Part shown: positions 15,608 through 25,422 of the stretch, piece after piece | Layout: each line of letters opens with the position of its first letter | How positions within the stretch are numbered: the first letter of the stretch is position 1 | Assembly: GCA_945889005.1 (NCBI GenBank) | Contig: CAMDBI010000016.1 | Span: forward strand, 1 to 64,000 | Direction: 5' to 3' | From: Bacteroides fragilis | GTDB lineage: Bacteria > Bacteroidota > Bacteroidia > Bacteroidales > DTGW01 | DNA length: 64,000 nucleotides | Made by a program: the position numbers and the translations under genes | Notes under the pieces: generated by a model | Told to the model about the DNA's origin: nothing | Seen by the model: the letters and a program-made list of their open reading frames with translations, nothing else | Databases searched by the model: none

Positions 15608-16444
15608 TTAGTTTTTGAAAATTTTATTTATTTTTTCTTTATTTCCGATTACTGCATTGAACAATAACTCTAGGTTCATGCGGGTTTCCTCCATGTTGGT
15701 ATTTTCTTTCAACACAGTGTAACTACCTAAGCTCGATTCGAAGTATACAACGCTTTCGTTGTCGGGCAGTTCCTTCAACTTTGTAACAGCGAGTTTTTGC
15801 GAAATATGCTCGCAATCCTGATAAAATACAATTTTACCTTCGTCGAGAATGATGATAGGGTCTATAAGATTCTCCATGTCTCTTACTTGGTGGGTCGAAA
15901 TAATAAAACTACGTTCGTCGTGAATGGCATTGGCAATCAGCTTTCTAAACAGACTCTTCGACGGAATATCGAGCCCATTGGTAGGTTCGTCGAGTATCAA
16001 CAATTTGCAATCGGTAGCCAAACCAAAGGATAGCATAAAGTTCTTCTTTTGCCCATACGACATTGCTGACAATTTCTGTCCCATTGGAATCTTCAATTCT
16101 TGCGAGTAGTCGTCGAATAAGCTTTTGCTAAAACGTGGATAAAACGGACTGTATAGACTTAAATAGCGTTCTATATTCATTTCAGGTAAGCTAAATTCCT
16201 CGGTCACTAAGTATATCTCGCTAAGAAACTGAGGATATCTATTTTTGGGTAAAAACCCATCAACCACTATATGTCCTTCATGAGGAAACAACAGACCCGA
16301 AATGATTTTCAAAAGGGTCGATTTTCCAGCTCCATTTTTGCCCAATAAACCATATATATTTCCCGATGGTAAGTTTAAGTTGAGTTGGTCGAAAAGTTTC
16401 TGTTTTCGATTGTAACTAAATGTGAGATTGTCAATATGTATCAT
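15608..16444 (-). CDS. ABC transporter ATP-binding protein
   Basis: A 278-residue ATPase: Walker A GLLGKNGAGKSTLL near residue 35, Q-loop region, a signature of the degenerate form MSYGQKKNFML instead of LSGGQ, Walker B LLILDEPTNGLD and switch His in ISTHQVRD. The C-terminal 60 residues are an accessory domain. It is the first gene of the operon ATPase-permease-GntR-GIN-small ORFs. Start ATG at 16444, 15 bp downstream of the palindromic operator. Confidence 0.93.
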   Translation of the reverse strand: MIHIDNLTFSYNRKQKLFDQLNLNLPSGNIYGLLGKNGAGKSTLLKIISGLLFPHEGHIVVDGFLPKNRYPQFLSEIYLVTEEFSLPEMNIERYLSLYSPFYPRFSKSLFDDYSQELKIPMGQKLSAMSYGQKKNFMLSFGLATDCKLLILDEPTNGLDIPSKSLFRKLIANAIHDERSFIISTHQVRDMENLIDPIIILDEGKIVFYQDCEHISQKLAVTKLKELPDNESVVYFESSLGSYTVLKENTNMEETRMNLELLFNAVIGNKEKINKIFKN

Positions 16445-16459
16445 GTTTTACTGTTTATT

Positions 16460-16483
16460 AGTGTACTACTAAACTAATACACT
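16460..16483. promoter_or_regulatory. Palindromic YtrA-type operator (AGTGTA-N12-TACACT)
   Basis: A 24-bp palindrome with half-sites AGTGTA (16460-16465) and TACACT (16478-16483). The internal TA steps are also symmetric (9 of 12 half-site positions match). It lies 15 bp upstream of the ABC ATPase start, where the promoter should be. From memory, the Bacillus YtrA operator is AGTGTA-N13-TACACT, nearly the same. The YtrA-like regulator at 14478-14846 is the obvious ligand. Confidence 0.8.
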
Positions 16484-16621
16484 GCAATGGTAGTTCAGTA
16501 ATTTTTAAAATGCAAGTTTTTGATCAAAAAATTCTAAAAAAATTGAAAAAAAATTTAATTCTTTGCACTTTGAAAAGTTTTAGATACTTTTATAAATTAT
16601 GTATATACCAATAAACTATTT

Positions 16622-17458
16622 ATGCTGAATATCTTCAATAAACCTTATCCTTTCAATGATGATTTGAAGCATAATACAAAGATTATTTTTTTTATAAGTA
16701 TAGGAGTTTTTGCTTTTTTATGGCTTTTTCAACCTTACGATATTAGCTCTCTGCCAACAGTCGATAAATACAAACTTATAGTGGGTTTTGGACTTATCAC
16801 ATTTCTGTCGTTGAGCCTCAATCTATTGTTTTTGCCAAGTCAATTTCCAACCAAATTTACATCGGTCGGTTGGAATGTAAAAAAAGAGATTTTTTGGAAT
16901 CTTTGGATTCTGCTAACTATACTGCTTGGACTTTTTTTTTATACCAATGCCCTCGATGTAATGAAATTTAACTTTTACACGGTTATTAAGCTTCTTTTAA
17001 CAGGAACTTTACCCATTTCGATACTAATTATCATTAATCATAATAAAATGTTGCGTTCGAACCTTATGCGTGCCGACGACCTGAACAAAAGACTTAAAGA
17101 AAACAAACAAATTCAGGAAAAAGTTATTCATTTTAATTCAGATTATCAGAAAGATAGCCTTGCTATCAAGGTCAGTAATTTGTTGTTTGTTCGCTCGGCA
17201 AACAACTATATTGAAATTTTTTGGAGAGAAGGAGATAGTATACGAAGCCAAATGGTACGATGCAGCATGACCAATGCAGAAGAAATTGTTAAAGAGCATA
17301 AATTTATATTTAAATGTCATCGCTCATACATGGTTAATATCAATTATATAGAACGTTTCGAAGGTAATTCGCAAGGCTACAAGCTTTTTTTCGAAAATGT
17401 TGCATTTTCTATTCCTGTTTCAAAATCATCGGCAAGCAAATTGCAAGAATTAATTTAA
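16622..17458 (+). CDS. Membrane-bound LytTR-domain transcription regulator
   Basis: A 278-residue protein with four predicted membrane helices (about residues 22-140) and a short coiled linker (ADDLNKRLKENKQIQEKVIH). The C-terminal LytTR DNA-binding domain spans about 175-275 (LLFVRSANNYIEIFWREGDS, FIFKCHRSYMVNINYIERFE). There is no receiver domain, so it should sense directly through its membrane part. It is divergent from the GntR/ABC operon, 177 bp apart, which suggests a shared regulatory region. Confidence 0.88.
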   Translation: MLNIFNKPYPFNDDLKHNTKIIFFISIGVFAFLWLFQPYDISSLPTVDKYKLIVGFGLITFLSLSLNLLFLPSQFPTKFTSVGWNVKKEIFWNLWILLTILLGLFFYTNALDVMKFNFYTVIKLLLTGTLPISILIIINHNKMLRSNLMRADDLNKRLKENKQIQEKVIHFNSDYQKDSLAIKVSNLLFVRSANNYIEIFWREGDSIRSQMVRCSMTNAEEIVKEHKFIFKCHRSYMVNINYIERFEGNSQGYKLFFENVAFSIPVSKSSASKLQELI

Positions 17459-17612
17459 AAAAAGCCTGAATCGTTTACCCCTAAAACTTATTTTTTCGTC
17501 CCTAAATCAGAATTTCAAACCTATAGTTTGACATTAAACCCTTTTTTTTTAACACAGCAATTCGTCGCAATAATTTTATCCGCTTCAAGATAAACTAAAA
17601 AGGAGTTGGGTT

Positions 17613-18749
17613 ATGAATACATTGAAAATTGGAGATATTGAAGTGAAGTTACCAATAATACAGGGTGGTATGGGAGTAGCAATATCGTTGTCGGGTTTGG
17701 CTTCGGCAGTAGCCAACGAAGGGGGAATTGGTGTAATTTCGGCAGCTGGAATAGGAATGCGTGAACCCGATTACAACAAAAATTTTCGCGAAGCAAACAA
17801 ACGTGCATTGCGCAAAGAAATAAACCGAGCACGAAGTTTAACCAATGGGGTATTAGGTGTTAACATAATGATGGCTCTGACCGACCACGATGAGCTTATA
17901 AAGACCGCAATTGAAGAAAAAATTGATATTATTGTAATGGGAGCAGGTTTGCCACTAAAAATACCGGGAATGCTTGCTGAAGCTGGTTTTACAGATTATA
18001 AAACTAAACTGGCGGTAAAAGTATCGTCGGGCAAAGCTGCTAAACTCATTTTTCAATATTGGGCAAGTAAATACCAACGAATACCCGATGCTGTCGTAGT
18101 CGAAGGCCCTCTTGCCGGAGGACATTTGGGTTTTAAGAAAGAAGAATTAAATCAAAATCCTGTCTCTTTGTCGCTGTTAGTAAAGGAAACAATATGCGCA
18201 ATTATGCCATTTGAAGATCAATTTAAAAAAGAAGTGCCTGTTATAGCCGGAGGGGGCGTTTATACTGGTAAAGATATATATGAAATTATGCAAGCCGGAG
18301 CCAAAGGAGTGAAGATGGGAACACGCTTTGTTACTACTCACGAATGCGATGCTTCTCTTGCTTTTAAAGAAAGTTATCTTGCATGTACGAAAGACGACAT
18401 TACTATAATAGATAGCCCCGTAGGATTGCCCGGCCGAGTTATAAAAAATGAGTTTGTTGAACAAATACAGCAAGGCAAAACAAAACCATTTAAATGTACT
18501 TGGCATTGCCTAAGTTCATGCAACTTTAGAGAAGCTCCTTACTGTATTGCACAGGTTTTATCTAATTCGGCCAATGGTAATATGGCTGAAGGCTTTGCAT
18601 TTTCGGGTACCAATGCTTATAAGGCTAACAAAATACAACATGTATCAGAAGTAATAAGCGAATTGGTTGCCGAATTCAACAATGCTGATAACAAAATAGA
18701 ATTAGTACAATCATCTAATGAATTACAGCACAGCGAAATCAAGTTCTAG
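17613..18749 (+). CDS. NAD(P)H-dependent flavin oxidoreductase (nitronate monooxygenase/FabK-like)
   Basis: A 378-residue FMN TIM-barrel enzyme. It has the N-terminal PIIQGGMGVAISLSGLASAV, the VVEGPLAGGHLG loop with the His typical of the nitronate monooxygenase family, and the phosphate site GGGVYTGKDIYEIMQAGAKG with MGTRFV. Beyond the barrel is a Cys-rich tail (KCTWHCLSSCNFREAPYC) with C-x3-C-x3-C-x7-C spacing. A strong Shine-Dalgarno (aaaggag) precedes the ATG, unusual for this phylum. Substrate uncertain: nitronate oxidation, enoyl-ACP reduction or another flavin reaction. Confidence 0.85.
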   Translation: MNTLKIGDIEVKLPIIQGGMGVAISLSGLASAVANEGGIGVISAAGIGMREPDYNKNFREANKRALRKEINRARSLTNGVLGVNIMMALTDHDELIKTAIEEKIDIIVMGAGLPLKIPGMLAEAGFTDYKTKLAVKVSSGKAAKLIFQYWASKYQRIPDAVVVEGPLAGGHLGFKKEELNQNPVSLSLLVKETICAIMPFEDQFKKEVPVIAGGGVYTGKDIYEIMQAGAKGVKMGTRFVTTHECDASLAFKESYLACTKDDITIIDSPVGLPGRVIKNEFVEQIQQGKTKPFKCTWHCLSSCNFREAPYCIAQVLSNSANGNMAEGFAFSGTNAYKANKIQHVSEVISELVAEFNNADNKIELVQSSNELQHSEIKF

Positions 18750-18763
18750 ATTTAAATCAGGAT

Positions 18764-20659
18764 TTACGATTCCAAATACGTATACCCATACAATCCCGAC
18801 CGGTAGTTCGATAGGAATTCTTTACCTTCTTCGGCTGTAATTATACCAGTCTTTACTGATGATGTAACCCATGTTTCGACCGTACGAACCATCTTTTTGG
18901 AGTTGTACTGCACATAATCGAGAACCTCGGCTACTGTTTCGCCATCAATAATTTGGTCTATTACATATTCCTCGTCGTCGACCGTAATGTGAACCGCATT
19001 GGTGTCGCCAAACAGGTTGTGCAAATCGCCCAATATTTCTTGATAAGCTCCAACAAGAAAAGCTGCCATATAATACGATTCTTTGGATGATATTGAGTGA
19101 ACAGGCAAATAATATGAAAAGTTTTTGGTCGAAATAAAATTGTCGATTTTTCCGTCCGAATCGCAGGTAATATCTTGAATGGTAGCCGATCGATCGGGTT
19201 TCTCGTTAAGCCTTTGAATAGGCATAATCGGGAAAATCTGGTCAATAGCCCACGAATCGGGCAATGATTGGAACAATGAAAAATTGCAGAAATATTTGTC
19301 GGACAAAAGCTTTGGCAATTGACGGAGTTCGTCGGGCGAATGCTTTGTTTCAGAAGTCATTTGATTTACTTCACGGGCAATAGTCCAGAACAGACGTTCA
19401 ATTTGAGCTCTTGTACGCAAATCGAGCAATCCGAGGCTAAATCGGTCGAGTGCTTCTTCGCGTATTTGCTGAGCATCGTGCCACGATTCGAGCATACGGG
19501 TTTGGTTGAGGTTGTCCCACAGGTTGTACAACTCACGAACCAATTCATGGTCTTTTTCAGTAAGGTCTTCTTCATCGTCCCAAATGGGCAAACTGGTTGT
19601 TTCGAGTACTTCGAAAATCAATACCGAATGATGCGCTGTTAGTGACCTTCCCGATTCGGTAATAATATTGGGGTGTGGAATGCCGTTTTTGTCGCTAGCA
19701 TCGACTATGGTCGAGATAGAATCGTTGACATATTCCTGAATACTATAGTTTACGCTACTTTCGCTATTTGCCGAACGAGTGCCGTCGTAATCGACGCCCA
19801 AACCACCTCCAATATCGACAAACTCAACATTGAATCCGCTTTTGTACAGTTGTACATAAAATTGTGAAGCCTCTTTTAGGGCTATTTTTATACGTCTAAT
19901 CTTAGTAACCTGACTTCCAATATGAAAGTGTATCAGACGCAAGCAATCTTTCATTTTGTTTTTTTCGAGAAATTCCATGGCTTCGAGCAATTCGCTCGAT
20001 GTTAGACCAAATTTGCTCACATCGCCACCCGAATCTTCCCATTTTCCACTACCCGAGCTTGCCAATTTCACACGAATTCCCAAATTAGGTTTAACCTTGA
20101 GCCTGCGTGCAATTTTGGTAATAAGCTTTAGTTCATTGAGTTTTTCGACTACTAAAAAGATTCGTTTGCCCATTTTTTGAGCCAACAACGCGAGTTCTAT
20201 ATAGTTCTCGTCTTTGTAGCCATTACAAATTATAAGTGAATCGCTATCAGTATTAATAGCAATTACTGCATGCAGTTCGGGTTTCGAACCTGCCTCGAGA
20301 CCAATATTGAACTTTTTGCCGTGGTTTACAATTTCTTCAACTACGGGTCGTATTTGATTGACCTTTATTGGATATATAATAAAATTCTGTGCTTTATAAT
20401 TGTATTCTTCGGCTGCAATTTTGAAGCATTTCGACATTTTTTCAATTCGGTTGTCGAGAATGTCGGGAAACCTTATAAGCATAGGAGCAGATACATCACG
20501 CAGTTGGAGTTCCTCGACAAGTTCCTTTAGATCGACCTTAACACCATTCTTCTTTGGGGTTACCACAACATTGCCTTTGTCGTTGATTGAAAAATAGTTT
20601 ACTCCCCAGCCATTGATGTTGTACAACTCAGCTGAATCTTCGATGCGCCATTTTCTCAT
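18764..20659 (-). CDS. speA: Biosynthetic arginine decarboxylase
   Basis: A 631-residue PLP enzyme of the fold III (alanine racemase-like) SpeA family, at the usual full length. It converts arginine to agmatine for polyamine synthesis. Visible marks are the PLP lysine region QNFIIYPIKVNQ, the FNIGLEAGSKPEL segment, VEFVDIGGGLGVDYDG, and near the C-terminus the decarboxylase segment ISSKESYYMAAFLVGAYQEI. The start codon is ATG at 20659. The next gene in the same direction upstream is the ROK gene, ending 107 bp away. No other polyamine genes are in the window. Confidence 0.95.
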   Translation of the reverse strand: MRKWRIEDSAELYNINGWGVNYFSINDKGNVVVTPKKNGVKVDLKELVEELQLRDVSAPMLIRFPDILDNRIEKMSKCFKIAAEEYNYKAQNFIIYPIKVNQIRPVVEEIVNHGKKFNIGLEAGSKPELHAVIAINTDSDSLIICNGYKDENYIELALLAQKMGKRIFLVVEKLNELKLITKIARRLKVKPNLGIRVKLASSGSGKWEDSGGDVSKFGLTSSELLEAMEFLEKNKMKDCLRLIHFHIGSQVTKIRRIKIALKEASQFYVQLYKSGFNVEFVDIGGGLGVDYDGTRSANSESSVNYSIQEYVNDSISTIVDASDKNGIPHPNIITESGRSLTAHHSVLIFEVLETTSLPIWDDEEDLTEKDHELVRELYNLWDNLNQTRMLESWHDAQQIREEALDRFSLGLLDLRTRAQIERLFWTIAREVNQMTSETKHSPDELRQLPKLLSDKYFCNFSLFQSLPDSWAIDQIFPIMPIQRLNEKPDRSATIQDITCDSDGKIDNFISTKNFSYYLPVHSISSKESYYMAAFLVGAYQEILGDLHNLFGDTNAVHITVDDEEYVIDQIIDGETVAEVLDYVQYNSKKMVRTVETWVTSSVKTGIITAEEGKEFLSNYRSGLYGYTYLES

Positions 20660-20766
20660 GAACCGATTTTATTTATTCTTGAATAATTTGAAAATTAATG
20701 AAAAAAGTGCGAAAATATATATTGTATTTATATTATTTATTAGAAAATCGGAATATATTTTCATAA

Positions 20767-21924
20767 TTAATTTACGCCATATAGTTCACGAAGTACAATG
20801 GCAGTTGCACCAACAGAAACCGAATAAACACCAAAGCGCGAAATTTTGATTTCGGGCATTACAAAGCCGTGACTAATATAGTCGGGCATTTGTTCCGTTA
20901 CTTGCTTGAAAATATACCTATCGATAAGAATTTTGAACTCTGCCAAATCGCCCCCGATTACTATATGTGCAGGGTTCATGAAACCAACCAGAAACGATAC
21001 GATTTTTGAAATACTTTGGCATAAATTCCCAAGAATATTTTCGGCAATTAATGAGTTTTTTTCAATTGCCAATTCGATAAGTTCGTTCAAATGTAATTTG
21101 CTTGAAATGGTATCGTTTGGTGACATTTTTTTTTGATCGATAAATTTTTTGTTTGTTTCGTTTATAAGTTCGCTTAGTATCGGAAGGTTGAGTGTAATTT
21201 CGCCGGCAGTGCCCGAAATTCCTTCATAAATCTGGTTGTTTACAACAATACCGCTTCCAAGGTTTGGAGCATCTTGATTGTACATGAGATATATAATATT
21301 ATTGGCTTTTGCATCCTGATTGTCGGGAAACCATTTTACCCCTAAAACACCGGCATTGGCATCGTTTGCTATAATAATAGGTAATTTAAGTTGGGTTTCG
21401 AGAGTTTCTTTTAATAAGAAATTGTGTAAATTGAGTTTGGTTGAATATAAAACTGCCCCCTTACTACTGCTCACTAAACCCGGTAAGGCTATGCCAATAC
21501 CGAGTATGTTTTTTTTCTTAAGTTCTTTATTTTGCTTTATCGACGATATAAGCTTAACCAACTCGGGAATGATATTAGACTTGTCAATAGGACGTTGGAG
21601 TTCAATTTTGTTTTGAAAAACATGTTCTCCTGCAAAATTGATTACCGACACCCTGAAAGCCTCAAGTAAAACTTCTACACCTATTATGATACCTGTATTG
21701 GGGTTTATTTTTAAAAGAGTGGGTCTTTTGCCGCCTTTGCTTGTAGATATTCCAGTTTTACTTACCTCAATATATTCGAGCGAGCTTAGCGTTTTTACTA
21801 TATATACAATAGTCGATGGCTGAAGTCCTGTATAACGTGCAATATCTGCACCCGACATTTCGCCATTGATCCTAATAAGATTGAGCACTTGCTTCTGACT
21901 GGGGGTTAAACTCTCGAAGCTCAT
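20767..21924 (-). CDS. ROK-family transcriptional regulator (NagC/XylR-like)
   Basis: A 385-residue protein with an N-terminal winged HTH (LTPSQKQVLNLIRINGEMSG, ADIARYTGLQPSTIVYIVKT) and a ROK kinase-like domain (ILGIGIALPGLVSSSKGAVL, NDANAGVLGVKWF, LGSGIVVNNQIYEGISGTAG). The Cys zinc motif CxCGxxGC of sugar-kinase ROK proteins is absent: the region reads GISGTAGEITLNLP. It is therefore a regulator, probably with altered ligand binding. There is no sugar operon beside it, so its targets are unknown. Confidence 0.88.
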   Translation of the reverse strand: MSFESLTPSQKQVLNLIRINGEMSGADIARYTGLQPSTIVYIVKTLSSLEYIEVSKTGISTSKGGKRPTLLKINPNTGIIIGVEVLLEAFRVSVINFAGEHVFQNKIELQRPIDKSNIIPELVKLISSIKQNKELKKKNILGIGIALPGLVSSSKGAVLYSTKLNLHNFLLKETLETQLKLPIIIANDANAGVLGVKWFPDNQDAKANNIIYLMYNQDAPNLGSGIVVNNQIYEGISGTAGEITLNLPILSELINETNKKFIDQKKMSPNDTISSKLHLNELIELAIEKNSLIAENILGNLCQSISKIVSFLVGFMNPAHIVIGGDLAEFKILIDRYIFKQVTEQMPDYISHGFVMPEIKISRFGVYSVSVGATAIVLRELYGVN

Positions 21925-22030
21925 AAAAACAAGTTTGTTAAGTTATTGACTTAACAAATATATACTTTTTTTGAATTAATGATTCCCAAATGCTTTTTTT
22001 TAATAAAAAGAGGCTATATAAAAATTTAAT

Positions 22031-22102
22031 ATTAAACGCTAAGTCGTTAGATTGATAAGTCGTTTTAATTGATTTATAATACTTTGCGACTTAGCGTTTA
22101 AT
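22031..22102. repeat. Intergenic hairpin with perfect 16-bp arms (attaaacgctaagtcg)
   Basis: Left arm attaaacgctaagtcg (22031-22046) and right arm cgacttagcgtttaat (22087-22102) are exact reverse complements around a 40-bp AT-rich spacer. It lies between the ROK and ammonium-transporter genes. The 15-bp word ttaaacgctaagtcg recurs at 48014-48028, so this is a dispersed repeat family. Confidence 0.8.
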
Positions 22103-22146
22103 GTTTAGTAAATTTTTGAAATATTCTTTTGGAAATGAATAAAGAC

Positions 22147-23502
22147 TTAGTCTATTTCTGTATAAGCCTCTTCGCTATGTTCAGATATGTCGAGCCCGGT
22201 GAGCTCATTGTCGACTGTTGCTCTTATTCCTACCAGCTTATCGACAAGTAAAAAAATGAGATATGTCAATACTGCAGTGTATATGGTTGTAACAACTACG
22301 GCTAAAGTCTGTACACCAAACTGATGAGGATTTCCCGAAAAAAGACCAACACAATTTGGCTGAATTAAAGGCGATGCTAACAGACCTACCAATAGCGAAC
22401 CAATAATACCAGCTACACCATGAACCCCAAAAGCATCGAGCGAGTCGTCGTACTTAAAATACGATTTTGCATGGCTGACCATGTAAAAACATGCTACCGA
22501 AGAAATTGCCCCAATTAACATAGCCGAAGGCATCGTTACATAACCCGAAGCTGGGGTAATGGCAGCTAATCCGGCTACCGCACCTGTAGCAAAACCTATT
22601 GTTGTAGGTTTTTTATTGATAATCCATTCGAGCAGTACCCAAATAAATGCTGCTACAGAAGCCGAAATATGAGTAGAAAGAAATGCACTAACTGCCAAGC
22701 CATCGGCAGCCAAACCACTACCTGCATTGAACCCAAACCATCCAAACCACAGCAACGATGCGCCTATTGCAACCATTGGAATATTATGTGGTGGAATAGG
22801 TTTGTCCTCATAGTATTTGCGGCGACCAACCATAATAGCCATAACCAAGGCTGCAATACCAGCTGTAATATGAACGACTATACCACCCGCAAAATCGAGA
22901 ACGCCCATTTTGTAGAGCCAACCGTCTGATGCCCAAATCCAATGTGTAACTGGATTGTATACAAGCAATGACCAAATTACAGAAAAAATGAGAAAACCTT
23001 TAAATTTTACTCTTTCGGCAAATGATCCTATTATAAGAGCCGGGGTAATAATGGCAAACATACATTGGAAAAGTACAAATAATAGGTGTGGAATGGTTCC
23101 GGTTACAGTACCATCGGCCGCAGTGGCACTTTGCGAAATAAAGTAAGGACTAGGATCCGAAATACCAATATTGTTGAGCAATGCCCAATCGAGGTTTCCT
23201 ATAAAACCATTTCCCTCGCTAAACGAAAAACTATAACCAACCAGAACCCACTCAATGCTTATTACAGCAGTAATAACAAAACATTGCATAAGTATATTCA
23301 GTACGTTTTTTTGACGAACCAAACCACCATAAAACAATGCCAAACCTGGAATATTCATAAGAAGTACCATGGCTGTTGCCAATATCAGCCATGCAGTACT
23401 ACCTGTATCGATGGGCGAAGATGTTGCACTTTGCGCAAATAAATTTACACTATTCATTATACCCAAAATGAATAGTGTAACAAATAAAACTACTTTTTTC
23501 AT
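22147..23502 (-). CDS. amt: Ammonium transporter (Amt/MEP/Rh family)
   Basis: A 451-residue membrane protein with a cleavable signal (MKKVVLFVTLFILGIMNSVN) and about 11 membrane helices, the normal Amt topology. Family marks: NIPGLALFYGGLVRQKNVLN, DFAGGIVVHITAGIAALVMA with the first pore His, and DSLDAFGVHGVAGIIGSLLV with the second. Trp and Phe gate residues lie in FQCMFAIITPALI and WSLLVYNPVTHWIW. A PII gene (glnK) is not adjacent. An aggag Shine-Dalgarno lies upstream of the ATG. The 287-bp upstream gap is AT-rich with nothing else clear. Confidence 0.96.
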   Translation of the reverse strand: MKKVVLFVTLFILGIMNSVNLFAQSATSSPIDTGSTAWLILATAMVLLMNIPGLALFYGGLVRQKNVLNILMQCFVITAVISIEWVLVGYSFSFSEGNGFIGNLDWALLNNIGISDPSPYFISQSATAADGTVTGTIPHLLFVLFQCMFAIITPALIIGSFAERVKFKGFLIFSVIWSLLVYNPVTHWIWASDGWLYKMGVLDFAGGIVVHITAGIAALVMAIMVGRRKYYEDKPIPPHNIPMVAIGASLLWFGWFGFNAGSGLAADGLAVSAFLSTHISASVAAFIWVLLEWIINKKPTTIGFATGAVAGLAAITPASGYVTMPSAMLIGAISSVACFYMVSHAKSYFKYDDSLDAFGVHGVAGIIGSLLVGLLASPLIQPNCVGLFSGNPHQFGVQTLAVVVTTIYTAVLTYLIFLLVDKLVGIRATVDNELTGLDISEHSEEAYTEID

Positions 23503-23789
23503 AACCCGCTCCTAATTTTATTATTATACAATATTTCGAATAAATCTTTCTTATTTTATGAATATATTAAGCTAATACATATTTAAAATTGTTAAATGTT
23601 ACTATAATCCTTTTTTATGTGTCAAAATATAAAATGAGATTGCAAATATATTTTAAAAAATTACAATTGAAATATTAGGGGTATAAAAAATATTTTATTC
23701 ATAAATATATTTACTAACTTTAAAAGTATTTAGCAAAATTTGTAGTCTTATCAATAATTTTATAACTTTATCATTAAATAAAAAGTATC

Positions 23790-24911
23790 ATGTCGAAGAA
23801 TGTAGGAATATTGACATCGGGAGGAGACAATCCTGGCTTGAATGCCGCTATACGAGGTTTAGGAAAAGCAGCTATAGGTGTTCACAATATGCAAATTATT
23901 GGGTTTCGAGATGGCTTTCGTGGTTTAATGGAAAACCGTAGTGTTTGTCTCGATGAGAAAATGCTCTCTGGAATTCTTACGCAAGGAGGTACTATATTAG
24001 GTACCAGTCGTGAAAAACCTCACAAAATGCAAGTTGGTGGAAAAGAAATGGACATGACCGATGTGATTATCGAGAACTATCATCGCAACAGGCTCGATGT
24101 ATTGGTTTGTATTGGAGGAAATGGTACTCAAAAAAATGCATTTCATTTAATGAAGCATGGTCTCAATATAATAACACTGCCCAAAACTATCGATAACGAT
24201 GTAGTCCTTACTGACACTACTTTTGGATTCGATACAGCCATGGGTATTGCTGTTGAGGCTATAGACCGCTTGCACAGTACAGCTTCGAGCCACCATCGAA
24301 TAATTGTTGTCGAAATTATGGGCCATAGAGCAGGTTGGCTTGCTCTTGGTGCTGGTATTGCAGGTGGCGCCGATGTTATTCTAATTCCCGAAATACCCTA
24401 TAATATAAATTCTGTTGCCGAATCGATATTGAATAGATACCGTACAGGAAAGTATTTTAGTATAGTAGCAGTTGCCGAAGGAGCTATGTCGAAAGAGGTC
24501 TATAAGAAATATGCATTAATCGACGAGAAAATTAAAAATTGCGTTTCGAAAGAAGAAAAGAAAAAATTTAAATTAGAAATGGCAGAGCTGCAAGAAACGC
24601 GAGTCAATAGTACGTTGCAACTTGCCAATAAACTTAAAGAAGTAACAAACCTCGATTCTAGGGTAACCATTTTGGGTCACTTGCAACGTGGAGGAACACC
24701 ATCGGCAGCCGACCGATTGCTTGCTACACGTTTGGGGACTGCTTGTTCCGATTATATTAAGAAAGGCCGTTATGGAATTATGGTTGCTGCACGTGGTGAA
24801 ATCGAAGAGGCTGTTCCTTTAGAAGAAGTAGCTGGAAAACTCAAAACCATTCCAGCCAATCATCATTGGATCGATAGTGCCAAAAAAGTAGGAACCTGCT
24901 TGGGCGAATGA
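23790..24911 (+). CDS. pfkA: 6-phosphofructokinase with mixed ATP/PPi signature
   Basis: A 373-residue PfkA-family enzyme that phosphorylates fructose 6-phosphate. The glycine-rich start is [17 protein letters not shown]. The phosphate-donor loop is GGNGTQKN (residues 109-116): Asn replaces the usual Asp of GGDG, with Gly at the next position as in ATP enzymes. PKTIDND (131-137) has the Lys typical of PPi-linked forms; the catalytic Asp pair is intact. MGHRAGWLA and [14 protein letters not shown] complete the active site. Donor specificity cannot be settled by eye. It is followed by a hairpin terminator. Confidence 0.92.
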   Translation: MSKNVGILTSGGDNPGLNAAIRGLGKAAIGVHNMQIIGFRDGFRGLMENRSVCLDEKMLSGILTQGGTILGTSREKPHKMQVGGKEMDMTDVIIENYHRNRLDVLVCIGGNGTQKNAFHLMKHGLNIITLPKTIDNDVVLTDTTFGFDTAMGIAVEAIDRLHSTASSHHRIIVVEIMGHRAGWLALGAGIAGGADVILIPEIPYNINSVAESILNRYRTGKYFSIVAVAEGAMSKEVYKKYALIDEKIKNCVSKEEKKKFKLEMAELQETRVNSTLQLANKLKEVTNLDSRVTILGHLQRGGTPSAADRLLATRLGTACSDYIKKGRYGIMVAARGEIEEAVPLEEVAGKLKTIPANHHWIDSAKKVGTCLGE

Positions 24912-24917
24912 TTATTT

Positions 24918-24999
24918 AAAGCTTTATTATCGTGGTGAACATTGCCCAAAAGAACAACGTGGCTTTTGGGTTTAAGACATTGGTAATAAAGCTTTTTCT
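24918..24999 (+). terminator. Nested-hairpin terminator after the phosphofructokinase gene
   Basis: A perfect 12-bp stem, aaagctttatta (24918-24929) with taataaagcttt (24984-24995), runs into a T-tract. Inside it lies a second hairpin, cccaaaag (24945-24952) with cttttggg (24963-24970). It starts 7 bp after the stop codon. Confidence 0.65.
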
Positions 25000-25393
25000 T
25001 AATATCTGAAAATTAGATTTTTTTCTATTTTCGGTCAATTCTATTTTCTTACTTTTCTTAAAAAATTGACAGCATACCTTCGTATATTAGGTAAAGAACC
25101 CCAAAGTATTTTTTAATCGAAAAAGGTAATGGAGAGTTGTAATAATTGATCCGATGACTATGCTACAATATAACATGTGTACCATTTAAGCCGACGAAAT
25201 TCCTATACCAATGTAGATCTCAGTCTTCCTCGAATGCAAAACAAAGTTTCGGGCACAAACAACAAAATCGGACACAGAACAGCTGCAAATGAATTGATAA
25301 CTGTTGCTGAATATATGAGAGAATGGTCTCCCTTTATTTTTTGTGAATAAAAATAAAAAAAACATTGTTAAGAAAAACATGAAGGGTATAAAA

Positions 25394-25422
25394 ACAGAAA
25401 AACCGGATATCTCCGGTTCTGT
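25394..25422. other. Hairpin in the 771-bp gap after phosphofructokinase; rest of gap unassigned
   Basis: The stem aaccgga/tccggtt is extended by acag/ctgt. Read on the minus strand it is followed by TTTTTA, like a terminator; on the plus strand it is followed by repeats of actaact. From 25000 to 25655 I see no convincing gene, RNA or repeat besides this. A 64-codon minus-strand frame at 25186-25380 has no protein-like features. Confidence 0.4.

Noticed and set aside
25186-25380. 64-codon minus-strand frame in the gap after phosphofructokinase
   Set aside because: Low-complexity Phe-rich start, no promoter box, no protein-like pattern; probably chance.
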